A DNA stretch of 64,000 nt, from positions 22,799 through 86,798 of the forward strand of contig CANJPG010000002.1 in the NCBI GenBank assembly GCA_947476065.1, written 5' to 3'. Positions 8,755 through 16,962 of the stretch are shown one piece after another. Positions within the stretch are counted from its first letter, which is position 1; every line of letters starts with the position of its first letter. Made by a program: the position numbers and the translations under genes. The stretch comes from Fidelibacterota bacterium. GTDB taxonomy: Bacteria > Pseudomonadota > Alphaproteobacteria > Rhodospirillales > Rhodospirillaceae. The notes under the pieces are model-generated. The model saw only the letters and a program-made list of their open reading frames with translations, was not told where the DNA came from and made no database searches.

Positions 8755-10911
8755 ATGCTGAGAACTGTACCCCCGACTTTTACCCGAGCCCGCTTTGGAC
8801 GGATGTGCATGGCAGTTGCAGCCTGCGCACTTGCCAGCTGCGCCGAGCGCCAACCACATCTTCCAAAGCCGCTCCACGTACCGCAGGCCTCGAAAGATCG
8901 GGAGTTCACCATGCTCTCGGGCAACGAGGTCAAACGCACAGCCCTCTCCTCGTCGGAAGGCCTGACGCCGCCGGTGGGACGCACATTGGCAGAACCCTTC
9001 TCCAGCAGCACACCGCCGCGCCTGACGGGCGAGAATATTGGCGTCAGCTTCGAGGGTATAAAGCTGCCCGCTTTCGTCAATGCGGTGTTCGGCGAATTGC
9101 TCAAGGTGCCCTTCGACATTGACAGCGCGGTCGCGACCCGTGAGCAGCTGATTACGCTTAACATTCCCGAGCCGCTTCCGCCGGAGCAGTTCTTCCAGGT
9201 TATCCGCCAAGTGCTCGCCAATAACGGTTTGTCGGTTATCTACCAGAGCGACACCAAGGTTTATCGTATTATCGAGGCTGCCACGGCCAAGGCCGACGTG
9301 CCGCAAATCGTACGCAACCGCGCGCTGTCCACCGTTCCGGGCGACCAGCGGCCGATTTTTTACTTTGCCCCTATTCACAATGTGCAGAGCGCCTTCATGC
9401 AGGGCTGGCTGGAGCTGGCGTTGCGCGACCGCGTGCGCTTCAGTGGCTTCGGCAATGCCAACGGCCTGTTGCTGATGGGCAAGCGCGAAGACATCAATGC
9501 CGCCCTGGAGACGCTCGAAATCCTCGATCAGCCGACCATGGCCGGCAGCCACAGCCTGAAAATCACCCCGGCTTTTTGGAGCGCCGGCAAGCTAGTCGAG
9601 CAGCTGGTCACCGTGCTTTCGGCTGAAGGCTACAGTGTGACCAATGGGGCGACGGCGACGGCGGCCATCCGTATGATTCCTATCGAGGCCTTGAATACGA
9701 TCATCGTTTTCTCGACCAATGAAACCACGCTGCAACACGTGTTGAAGTGGGCGTCCGATCTGGATCAGCCGTCGCAAACGATCAACACACAGAGCATGTT
9801 CTACTATCCCGTCGAAAACGCATCGGCGAGCAAGATTGCGGCGCTGATAGGACAAGTTTTAGGCCAGGAGCCCGCCATCGTTGCCGCCGAGGCAAGCCGG
9901 GGAGCAGCTACCACCGGGGCCACCGGCAGCCTCGGCACTAACATGCAGCAAAGCCAGGGGAGCACAACTTCACGACCGGCAATCTCCGGTGTGAAGCAGA
10001 AGCTCATCGTCGACGAGACCCGCAATGCGATAATTTTCCAGGGCACTGCTGAAGAATACGCGCAGTTCCGCAATCTACTTGTACAAATGGATCGGGCGCC
10101 CCTAGAAGTGCTTATCGAAGCCACCGTTGCTGAAGTTACCCTCGACAAGACCGAATCACTCGGCGTGGTATTGGGCTTCAATGATGGCGCAAAGCTTGCG
10201 CCCAACAACAATCAGGTACGCTCGGATACCGGCCTGTTCGCGACCTTATTGCGCAGCCGTGGGCAAATTAGCGCCAATCTCAATGCACTGGCTTCAAATT
10301 CGCGGATAACAGTTCTGTCTACGCCGCGCCTGGTCACCATCAGCGGTAACGCCGCCAGCATCCAGGTCGGACAGCAGGTTCCCATCGTCACGACCCAGCA
10401 AACGGCCCCCACGGGCACAGTTGGCGGCACAAGCAACATTCTTCAGGACGTGCAGTATCGTAGCACTGGCATCAATCTCAGCATAAAGCCGACCATCAAT
10501 TCAAACCGCCGCGTTGAGCTGACGATATCCCAGGAAGTCAGTTCAGCGGCGGTGAACAACGTCTCGGATATCGACAGCCCGATCATTCAGCAGCGCAGTA
10601 TCCAAACGACTTTGTCGCTGGGCGACGGTGAAACGGCCCTTCTCGGCGGATTGATCACCGAAAACTATAACTCCGGCAGTTCTGGGGTGCCTTACCTCAA
10701 GGACATTCCGATCCTCGGAAACCTGTTCAAGAATCAGTCCAACAACCTGACGCGCACCGAGTTGATCGTGATCCTCACGCCCTACATCATTGACGGCCCC
10801 GAGACCTCGCGCGCAGTTCTAGATGCCTTCAAGAACCGCCTCGGCGAATGGGCACACGATATCCCCGTCACGGCCGTCGACGAGAACGGCGCCATCAAAG
10901 CAGCCCAGTAA
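8755..10911 (+). CDS. gspD: Type II secretion secretin GspD, lipoprotein form
   Basis: A 718-residue outer-membrane secretin. The N-terminal signal ends in a lipobox, LASC with Cys29, so the protein is probably lipidated rather than cut by signal peptidase I. An N0 domain (about residues 85-180) and N1-N3 ring domains (about 200-460) precede the C-terminal channel. The channel shows STPRLVTISGNAASIQVGQQ, then GINLSIKPTINSNRRVELTI and GETALLGGLITENYNSGSSG, all conserved in secretins. The N3 region carries a Ser/Thr/Ala/Gly-rich insert (around residues 385-410), common in this family. Last gene of the K-L-M-C-D run. No ATPase (E), platform (F) or major pseudopilin (G) is in the window. Confidence 0.93.
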   Translation: MLRTVPPTFTRARFGRMCMAVAACALASCAERQPHLPKPLHVPQASKDREFTMLSGNEVKRTALSSSEGLTPPVGRTLAEPFSSSTPPRLTGENIGVSFEGIKLPAFVNAVFGELLKVPFDIDSAVATREQLITLNIPEPLPPEQFFQVIRQVLANNGLSVIYQSDTKVYRIIEAATAKADVPQIVRNRALSTVPGDQRPIFYFAPIHNVQSAFMQGWLELALRDRVRFSGFGNANGLLLMGKREDINAALETLEILDQPTMAGSHSLKITPAFWSAGKLVEQLVTVLSAEGYSVTNGATATAAIRMIPIEALNTIIVFSTNETTLQHVLKWASDLDQPSQTINTQSMFYYPVENASASKIAALIGQVLGQEPAIVAAEASRGAATTGATGSLGTNMQQSQGSTTSRPAISGVKQKLIVDETRNAIIFQGTAEEYAQFRNLLVQMDRAPLEVLIEATVAEVTLDKTESLGVVLGFNDGAKLAPNNNQVRSDTGLFATLLRSRGQISANLNALASNSRITVLSTPRLVTISGNAASIQVGQQVPIVTTQQTAPTGTVGGTSNILQDVQYRSTGINLSIKPTINSNRRVELTISQEVSSAAVNNVSDIDSPIIQQRSIQTTLSLGDGETALLGGLITENYNSGSSGVPYLKDIPILGNLFKNQSNNLTRTELIVILTPYIIDGPETSRAVLDAFKNRLGEWAHDIPVTAVDENGAIKAAQ

Positions 10912-10948
10912 TACACACAGCCCAACCCTAGTGATAACGAGCTGATCC

Positions 10949-11731
10949 ATGTACAGAGATTCATCATACCTGCGTCCACTGCAATTACTCGGTCTGGCCG
11001 GTGCCTTCTGGTCATTCACCTGCATGGCTTCGATTGCAGCGGGGCCTGTAAAAACCGAAGCCTCTGCCGCGGCGGGCCCAAATCTTTGTCCGGTCGCAAA
11101 AGCCGACCGCCCGTTACCCTATGACGCGGCGCTCGATGCCTTGAGCTTGGACGAACTGACCAAGCGCGCCAATTCAGGCAATGCCGACGCGATAATGCTG
11201 CTGGGCCTGAAATATGCGCCGTCGCCCGACCACGACCCGGCCGCGGCGCCCGATACTGATGTCGATAAGGCCGTCACGCTGTTCCGCAAGGCCGCGAAAA
11301 AAGGCCAAAGCCACGCTGCGTTTTTGATGGGCGTGGCCTACTTGGGCGGCTCGGGGGTGGAAAAAGATGAAAAGCAGGCCGTAGATTGGTTCAGGCGGGC
11401 CGCCCGAAACGGGTCTCCCGCGGGACAGTACTGGCTCGGCGAACTGATGGCCAAAGGCCGCGCCGGGTTCAATAAAGACTGGGAGCAGGCCCTGCCGCAC
11501 TTCAAGAGCGCCGCCGAAGGCGGCATCCCTGACGCCTTCATCGAATTGGGCTACATGTACTCTTCGGGGCGTGCCTTGCCCATGGATTACGAGAAAGCCG
11601 CCTTTTGCTTCCGACAGGTTATGGCTGTGTCACAAATCGCTTCATATAATTTGCGGTCACTGATTGATAAGCGGTTTGTGACTTGGCAGCAGGGTGACCC
11701 GGGAGAGCCTGTTAAACCGGAAACGCCCTAG
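10949..11731 (+). CDS. Exported Sel1-repeat protein
   Basis: A 260-residue protein with an N-terminal hydrophobic signal (cleavage plausible after ASIAAG, about residue 32) and three to four Sel1-type repeats between residues 85 and 215. The repeats show the usual pattern, for example DKAVTLFRKAAKKGQSHAAF, DEKQAVDWFRRAARNG and DWEQALPHFKSAAEGG. Sel1 repeats are TPR-like protein-binding modules, and this one should act in the periplasm. It lies 37 bp after gspD on the same strand, so it may be a co-transcribed accessory of the secretion system, but nothing in the sequence proves that. Confidence 0.8.
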   Translation: MYRDSSYLRPLQLLGLAGAFWSFTCMASIAAGPVKTEASAAAGPNLCPVAKADRPLPYDAALDALSLDELTKRANSGNADAIMLLGLKYAPSPDHDPAAAPDTDVDKAVTLFRKAAKKGQSHAAFLMGVAYLGGSGVEKDEKQAVDWFRRAARNGSPAGQYWLGELMAKGRAGFNKDWEQALPHFKSAAEGGIPDAFIELGYMYSSGRALPMDYEKAAFCFRQVMAVSQIASYNLRSLIDKRFVTWQQGDPGEPVKPETP

Positions 11732-11765
11732 TCATCTGCGCTGATTGCTCTGATCGGATCTTCTC

Positions 11766-11987
11766 ATGAGTCTTACCATCACTATTGGCCTGTTGGTGGG
11801 CCAGCTCGCTTTTTTGCTCTTTTGCCTTGTGCAGGCCCGCAATCCGATCGATCCGCTGAAACCCAAGCTGCTGCCCTACAGGCTGCTCATTCTCGTGCTG
11901 GTCGTGACATCGCTCGCAACGATCGCGCATCTCATGGCCGTGGTGACCGGCACGCCGGTCGTGCCGCGCCGCAAGATGGGAATGTAG
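11766..11987 (+). CDS. Small two-helix membrane protein, unknown function
   Basis: A 73-residue protein with two predicted membrane helices (about residues 4-23 and 39-61) joined by a loop containing NPIDPLKPKLLPYR. It ends in a short basic tail, VPRRKMGM. The codon use and sense-strand position (35 bp after the Sel1 gene) look like a real gene. I do not recognise the family. It is convergent with the sugar reductase gene, with only 4 bp between the two stop codons, so it marks the boundary between the secretion block and the sugar island. Confidence 0.65.
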   Translation: MSLTITIGLLVGQLAFLLFCLVQARNPIDPLKPKLLPYRLLILVLVVTSLATIAHLMAVVTGTPVVPRRKMGM

Positions 11988-11991
11988 ATCG

Positions 11992-12951
11992 CTATTTGTG
12001 CGCGGCCCGATACCACGCGATTGTCCGCCTGATTCCATCGGCCAACGATATCGTGGCGTTAAAACCCAAACGGTCTTGTGCCAGCTTGGGTGAAAACGCA
12101 CGTTTAGCGATTGTGCTCGGCTTTGAGGAATCGAAGACGAGTTTTGCATCGGCATAACCGTCTGCAGCAAGCGCCGTCTCGATGATATTTCGAACAGTAT
12201 ACGTGCGGCCGGCACAGATATTGACGCAGAAGAACGGCTGATCAACGGCAAAGGCCGCGAGTGCGCCGGTGACAAAGTCATCGACAAAAATCAGATCGCG
12301 GGCGTCTTCACCCGTACCCCAAACCGTAATCGGCGCCTGGCGCTCGATAACCCGGCGAATCTGAGCGGCGGTGACATGGGAGCGGTCCCAATCAAACTTG
12401 TCATCCGGGCCGTAGACATTTGACGGACGCACAACGACGCAAGGCATCGAACGTGCAAGTTTCTCGGCATAGGTGCGGCACAACACTTCAGCGTAGCGCT
12501 TCATCCAGCCGGCGTGGAAATACACGTCCGGCGGGTCATCTTTGAACATATCGTCTTCGCTGAGCGGCGCGCCATCAAGGGTCGGATAGGCCGCCCCGCT
12601 TGAGAGGAAAAGCACCTTCTTCACGCCCGCCGCATAGGCTGCCTCGAGAAGGTGCGTGTTCATCACGACGTTGGGCGTCACGTGGGCCATTGGCGTCTCG
12701 CGGATCATCTTGGCGCCGGCCGTGTTGGCGGCACAAATGAAGAGGAAATCCACGCTCTCCATCACGCGCGCGCAGGCTGCCGGGTCGCGCAGATCCGCTT
12801 GCTCCCAAGTCATCTCGGGGTGAGTGAATGTCGGCGGTTTGGTGCGCCTAACGCCGCGAACAATCGCCCCCTCCCCCAGCAGGCGCTGCGCGATTGCGCC
12901 GCCTAGAAAACCGCTAGCTCCCGCAACCAGACAGATACGCCCTTTAAACAT
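11992..12951 (-). CDS. NAD(P)-dependent sugar epimerase/reductase, GDP-fucose-synthase-like SDR
   Basis: A 319-residue extended SDR with the Rossmann motif GASGFLGG (about residues 11-18) and a downstream VVRPSNVYGPDDKFD block as in GDP-L-fucose synthase/WcaG relatives. Such enzymes epimerise and reduce a GDP-4-keto-6-deoxy sugar, the step that follows a 4,6-dehydratase. That fits the dehydratase and RmlC-like epimerase elsewhere in the island. The active-site helix reads FHAGWMKRYAE, so the usual Tyr of YxxxK is replaced by Ala, although nearby Tyr residues exist. This may be a family trait. It stands alone on the minus strand, diverging from the radical SAM gene across 186 bp. Confidence 0.8.
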   Translation of the reverse strand: MFKGRICLVAGASGFLGGAIAQRLLGEGAIVRGVRRTKPPTFTHPEMTWEQADLRDPAACARVMESVDFLFICAANTAGAKMIRETPMAHVTPNVVMNTHLLEAAYAAGVKKVLFLSSGAAYPTLDGAPLSEDDMFKDDPPDVYFHAGWMKRYAEVLCRTYAEKLARSMPCVVVRPSNVYGPDDKFDWDRSHVTAAQIRRVIERQAPITVWGTGEDARDLIFVDDFVTGALAAFAVDQPFFCVNICAGRTYTVRNIIETALAADGYADAKLVFDSSKPSTIAKRAFSPKLAQDRLGFNATISLADGIRRTIAWYRAAHK

Positions 12952-13137
12952 CAGCTTTCCTCTTATTTCCGGGGCTGTTTTAACACGTTATTAGCCTCTC
13001 CGGCAGACCATGGGCCACTGGACGAATCCGCCAATTTCGCCGATTATGTGAGATAGTTAGATCACTTGAGTAGCAGCCCCTGGCGGCACCCTGCAGACAA
13101 CACTATTTGAACCGCCACCTGGCGCAATCTGGAATTC

Positions 13138-15129
13138 ATGATGAGCGGATCGATTGATAAAAAAGTAAATATCGGACTGGTGCAGATCAACAACAGCTTC
13201 TCAGGCCAGAACTACCTGCCCTATTCCGTCGGTCTCCTGCAGGTTTATACGGAAAAGAACGCGCCGAACCCGGAGCGCTTCAACTTCCTTCCGGCCATCT
13301 ACAAGCGCGAGGCTATCGGCAAGGCCGTCGATCACCTGCGCGGCGCCGACATTGTAGGCTTCAGCCTGTATGTCTGGAATCACGAGATCTCTATGGAGAT
13401 CGCGCGGCGCCTGAAACTGATCAACCCGAATATTCTGGTGCTGGTCGGCGGGCCACATGTGCCCGATTTCCCCGAAGAGTGGCTGCGCAAGCACAGCTTC
13501 GTCGATGTCGCCGTTCACAACGAAGGCGAGCGCACCTTCCTCGACATTCTAAACACCTATCCCAACAACTCCTGGGGCAATGTCGCCGGCGTCAGTTTCA
13601 TCGACCCCAACGGCTCCTATGTGCGCACACCCGCACGCGAACGCTTCAAGGAATTAGACGAGGTTCCCTCGCCCTTCCTGGAAGGCACCTTCGACACCAT
13701 CATGGCCGCCAACACCAACGAGGCTTGGATCGGTCTGTGGGAAACCAACCGTGGCTGCCCGTTCCGCTGCACGTTCTGCGACTGGGGTTCGGCGACCGCC
13801 GGCAAGGTGACCAAGTTCGGCATCGACCGCCTGCTCGCGGAAGCTGATTGGTTTGCCGCCAAGAAGATCGAATATATCTTCTGTTGCGACGCCAACTTCG
13901 GCATTCAGAAGCGCGACGTCGAGATCGCCGAATACGTCGCCAAGGTGAAAAAAGAAACCGGCTATCCGAACGCGCTCTCGGTACAGAACACTAAGAATGC
14001 CACGGAACGCGCCTATCTTACCCAGAAAATTCTGTCCGATGCCGGCTTGAACAAGGGCGTTGCGCTGTCGATGCAGAGCGTCGACATGACCACCCTCGAG
14101 GCCATCAAGCGAGACAACATCTCGATCGAGACTTACACTGAGCTGCAAAAGCGCTTCACCATCGACGGCGTGGAAACCTACAGCGATTTGATTCTGGGCC
14201 TGCCCGGTGAGACCTATCAAAGCTTCGTCGCTGGCGTCAGCCGGCTGATCGAAAATGGCCAGCACAACCGCATTCAGTTCAACAACCTGTCGATCCTTCC
14301 CAACGCCGAGATGGGCAGCCCGATCTACCGCGAGAAGTACGGCATCAAGACCGTCCGATCCGAGATCATCAACATCCACGGCGAACGCATCGTGCTCGAC
14401 GACGATATGCCGGAATTCCAAGATCTGGTGATTTGCACCGCGTCGACGCCGCTCGCCGAGTGGCGCCGCACGCGCGCGTTCGGCTGGATGACGGCCTTCC
14501 TGCACTTCGACAAGCTGATGCAGATTCCCCTGATGGTGCTGCATGAAAGCACCTCCATCAGCTACGGCGAGCTGATCGAATCTTTTATCAACGTCGATGC
14601 CAAGGAATATCCCCTGATCGCCGAAATCCGCGACTTCTTCCTCAAAGAAGCCAAGTCCATCCAAGACGGCGGGCCCGAGTATGTCTATTCCAAGGAATAC
14701 CTCGGTATCTATTGGCCGGCCGACGAATACATGTTCATCCGCCTGTCGGTCGAAGGGCGCCTCAAGGACCTTTATGAAGAAGGCGGCCGTCTGCTGCGCA
14801 GCCATCTGCCGGCCGATGCCGACAAGCTAACCCACGACACGCTGTCGGACGCGCTGAAACTCAACCTCGCCCTAATCAAGCAGCCCTTCGTCAGTACCGA
14901 TATCAGCGTCGATCTGGATCATGACCTGATCACTTTCTACAACGGCGTGCGCACGGGGCGCATGGTGCCCATCACGCGCAAACCCACGACCGTTCACATC
15001 AACCGCGCCGCGGCGCACTACGACGATCTGCAGCGTTGGGCCCGTGAAGTGGTGTGGTGGGGCAACAAAAAAGGCGCCTACCTCTATACCAACCGGGTTG
15101 TTGAACGGCAGCTCGCCGGTCACTACTAA
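13138..15129 (+). CDS. B12-binding-type radical SAM enzyme
   Basis: A 663-residue protein. The N-terminal part (about residues 10-160) has the Rossmann-like layout of cobalamin-binding radical SAM enzymes (IGLVQINNS, LVGGPHVPDFPEEWL, VHNEGERTFLDIL). The radical SAM core begins at the iron-sulfur motif Cys207-Cys211-Cys214 (CPFRCTFCDW), preceded by ETNRG. A long C-terminal region of about 200 residues has no motif I can name. Class B family members carry out C- or P-methylation or carbon-skeleton changes using cobalamin and SAM. The cobalamin domain lacks a clear DxHxxG, so B12 binding would be base-off without the His ligand, or lost. The position beside a sugar reductase and an aldo/keto reductase suggests a sugar or sugar-linked substrate. 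Confidence 0.85.
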   Translation: MMSGSIDKKVNIGLVQINNSFSGQNYLPYSVGLLQVYTEKNAPNPERFNFLPAIYKREAIGKAVDHLRGADIVGFSLYVWNHEISMEIARRLKLINPNILVLVGGPHVPDFPEEWLRKHSFVDVAVHNEGERTFLDILNTYPNNSWGNVAGVSFIDPNGSYVRTPARERFKELDEVPSPFLEGTFDTIMAANTNEAWIGLWETNRGCPFRCTFCDWGSATAGKVTKFGIDRLLAEADWFAAKKIEYIFCCDANFGIQKRDVEIAEYVAKVKKETGYPNALSVQNTKNATERAYLTQKILSDAGLNKGVALSMQSVDMTTLEAIKRDNISIETYTELQKRFTIDGVETYSDLILGLPGETYQSFVAGVSRLIENGQHNRIQFNNLSILPNAEMGSPIYREKYGIKTVRSEIINIHGERIVLDDDMPEFQDLVICTASTPLAEWRRTRAFGWMTAFLHFDKLMQIPLMVLHESTSISYGELIESFINVDAKEYPLIAEIRDFFLKEAKSIQDGGPEYVYSKEYLGIYWPADEYMFIRLSVEGRLKDLYEEGGRLLRSHLPADADKLTHDTLSDALKLNLALIKQPFVSTDISVDLDHDLITFYNGVRTGRMVPITRKPTTVHINRAAAHYDDLQRWAREVVWWGNKKGAYLYTNRVVERQLAGHY

Positions 15130-15162
15130 CGGCGCCATTCCAAGCATTCATGCGAGGTCGTC

Positions 15163-16164
15163 GTGAGACGCCGCCGGCTAGGCCATACCGACATTGAAGT
15201 CTCAGTGCTGGCTTTCGGCGCCTGGGGCATTGGTGGGCGCACGGATGGCCCTACGTCATATGGCGATACGGACGATGCGGTTTCCCTGCGGGCCCTGCGC
15301 CACGCGTTGGCCTTGGGCATCACCTTCTTCGACACCTCCAATGTCTACGGCGCGGGTCATAGCGAGAGCCTGATCGGGCGCGCCTTTTCCGGCGAGCGCA
15401 GCTCGGTCGTGATCGCGACAAAGGTCGGCTGGCCGTCCTATACCGGACCGTCGGACTTTTCGCCTGCGGGTCTAACGGCATCCCTGGATGGCAGCCTGCA
15501 GCGCTTGCAGACCGATTACCTCGATCTGCTGCAATTGCACAATCCGCCGTTCGACTGGTTGCAGACGCGTCCAGACATTCTAGAGACGCTGCGGCAGATG
15601 GTCGCCAAAGGCAAAGTTCGGGCCATTGGTGTTTCGGTTCGCTCGCCCGAGGAGGCACAGGCCCTCGTAGGCCATCCTGATTTGACAGCCCTGCAGGCCA
15701 ACTTCAACATGATGGATACCCGCGTCGCGCGGAGCGGGCTCTTGGCCGGCTTGGCATCCCATGGGCAAAGCCTGCTCGCACGCACGCCGCTGTGTTTTGG
15801 GTTTCTCTCGGGCCTCATCCGCCGCGACACGGTTTTTGCGGCGGGCGATCATCGCGCGGCGTGGTCACCTGAGCAACGTGCCAGATGGATCGAGGGCAGT
15901 GAACAGCTTGCCGCAATGGTTGAACGCCACGGCTGCGGTCCGCTCTACGAATCGGCGCTGCGCTTCTGCATTTCTGTGCCGGGAATCGCCGCGGTGCTGT
16001 CGGGCATGCTGACCGAGGCAGAGGTGTCGCAAAATGCCCACGCCATCGATAAAGGCCCACTGCCGGATAACCTCGTGGCGGAAATCCTGGCACTGCACGA
16101 CGAGATGAGTTTCTTTATTTCGCCGAGCCCGGCGGCATCGGCGGATATTCTTGTCAAAAAGTAG
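15163..16164 (+). CDS. Aldo/keto reductase
   Basis: A 333-residue protein of the aldo/keto reductase (TIM-barrel, NADPH-dependent) superfamily. The catalytic tetrad is visible: Asp and Tyr in FFDTSNVYGAGHSE (about residues 58-72), Lys in IATKVGW and His in LLQLHNPP. It starts with GTG 15163, 5 bases after a GAGG ribosome site, and lies 33 bp downstream of the radical SAM gene, so the two are likely co-transcribed. A reduction of a keto group on a sugar precursor is the natural guess from context; the substrate cannot be read from sequence. It is convergent with the SDR gene, with 6 bp between the stops. Confidence 0.87.
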   Translation: MRRRRLGHTDIEVSVLAFGAWGIGGRTDGPTSYGDTDDAVSLRALRHALALGITFFDTSNVYGAGHSESLIGRAFSGERSSVVIATKVGWPSYTGPSDFSPAGLTASLDGSLQRLQTDYLDLLQLHNPPFDWLQTRPDILETLRQMVAKGKVRAIGVSVRSPEEAQALVGHPDLTALQANFNMMDTRVARSGLLAGLASHGQSLLARTPLCFGFLSGLIRRDTVFAAGDHRAAWSPEQRARWIEGSEQLAAMVERHGCGPLYESALRFCISVPGIAAVLSGMLTEAEVSQNAHAIDKGPLPDNLVAEILALHDEMSFFISPSPAASADILVKK

Positions 16165-16170
16165 AAGCTT

Positions 16171-16953
16171 CTAGAACGCGCGACTCTCCCCGCCGTCGAC
16201 GGCAATGGCGGCGCCATTCACCAGGCTTGCCGCCTTGGAACATACGAAGGCAATTACCGCCGCCACTTCTTCGGGCGTGCCAAGACGTCCCAACGGACAT
16301 TCCTGGGCGACGTATTTCTTGTAGCCCTCGGGGTCGCGTTTCATTTCCTCTTCCCAGCCGGTATTTGGAATCATGATGTTGCCAGGGGCCACGCTGTTGA
16401 AGGTGATGCCGTCGCCCGCCAGGTCATGGTTCATGCCCAGCGTCTTCATCATGCTCGTCTGAGCGGCCTTGGCCATATTGAACCATGGCCGTCCGCCGCC
16501 TTCGCGCCCAAGGCGCGAGGTGACCGTTACCACGCGGCCCCACTTTTGTTTGCGCATGACGGGCAGCAGCCGCATCGTGAAGCGCACTGCGGCGAGGGCG
16601 TTCTTTTCGTAGACTTCAATCCAGACTTTTTCGTCGGTGTCCTCAACCTGTGGCTTGCCCCAGCGGCCGCCGCCGCCGACGTTGTTGACGAGGATGTCCA
16701 CACCGCCCCAAGCCGCGAGGATTTGGTCGCAAAAGGCGTTAATGGCGGGACCTGAATGGACGTCGCAGACATCAGTGATGAGGCGGCGTCCAAAGGGCTT
16801 TAGAATTTGGGCGGCTTCGGACAGGCGCTCGCTGCTGCGCGAGCAGATCGCGACGTCGCAGCCCTCAGCGGCAAACGCTTCTGCCGTCGCCAGCCCAATG
16901 CCGTGGCTTCCTCCGGTGATAAGTGCCCGTTTTCCGGTGAGGCCAAGATCCAT
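16171..16953 (-). CDS. Short-chain dehydrogenase/reductase with Tyr-to-Phe active site
   Basis: A 260-residue classical SDR. The cofactor motif TGGSHGIG (residues 13-20), the NNVGG block near residue 90 and the C-terminal VNGAAIAVDGG block are intact. In the catalytic triad, Ser146 and Lys162 are present, but position 158, normally Tyr in YxxxK, is Phe (RPWFNMAK). The proton donor is therefore missing or supplied by another residue. The change is clear in the DNA (TTC). It is the last gene of the 11-gene minus operon, 9 bp after the methyltransferase. It may be a non-classical reductase, an epimerase or a binding protein for a keto-sugar intermediate. Confidence 0.85.
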   Translation of the reverse strand: MDLGLTGKRALITGGSHGIGLATAEAFAAEGCDVAICSRSSERLSEAAQILKPFGRRLITDVCDVHSGPAINAFCDQILAAWGGVDILVNNVGGGGRWGKPQVEDTDEKVWIEVYEKNALAAVRFTMRLLPVMRKQKWGRVVTVTSRLGREGGGRPWFNMAKAAQTSMMKTLGMNHDLAGDGITFNSVAPGNIMIPNTGWEEEMKRDPEGYKKYVAQECPLGRLGTPEEVAAVIAFVCSKAASLVNGAAIAVDGGESRAF

Positions 16954-16962
16954 GTCGCGGCC

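Noticed and set aside
12952..13137. Cobalamin riboswitch ahead of the radical SAM gene
   Set aside because: The 186-bp gap lacks the B12-box sequence and is too short; only small inverted repeats are visible.
13654..14805. 383-codon minus-strand frame inside the radical SAM gene
   Set aside because: High-GC third positions leave antisense frames open. The opposite strand has the CxxxCxxC motif and family similarity.
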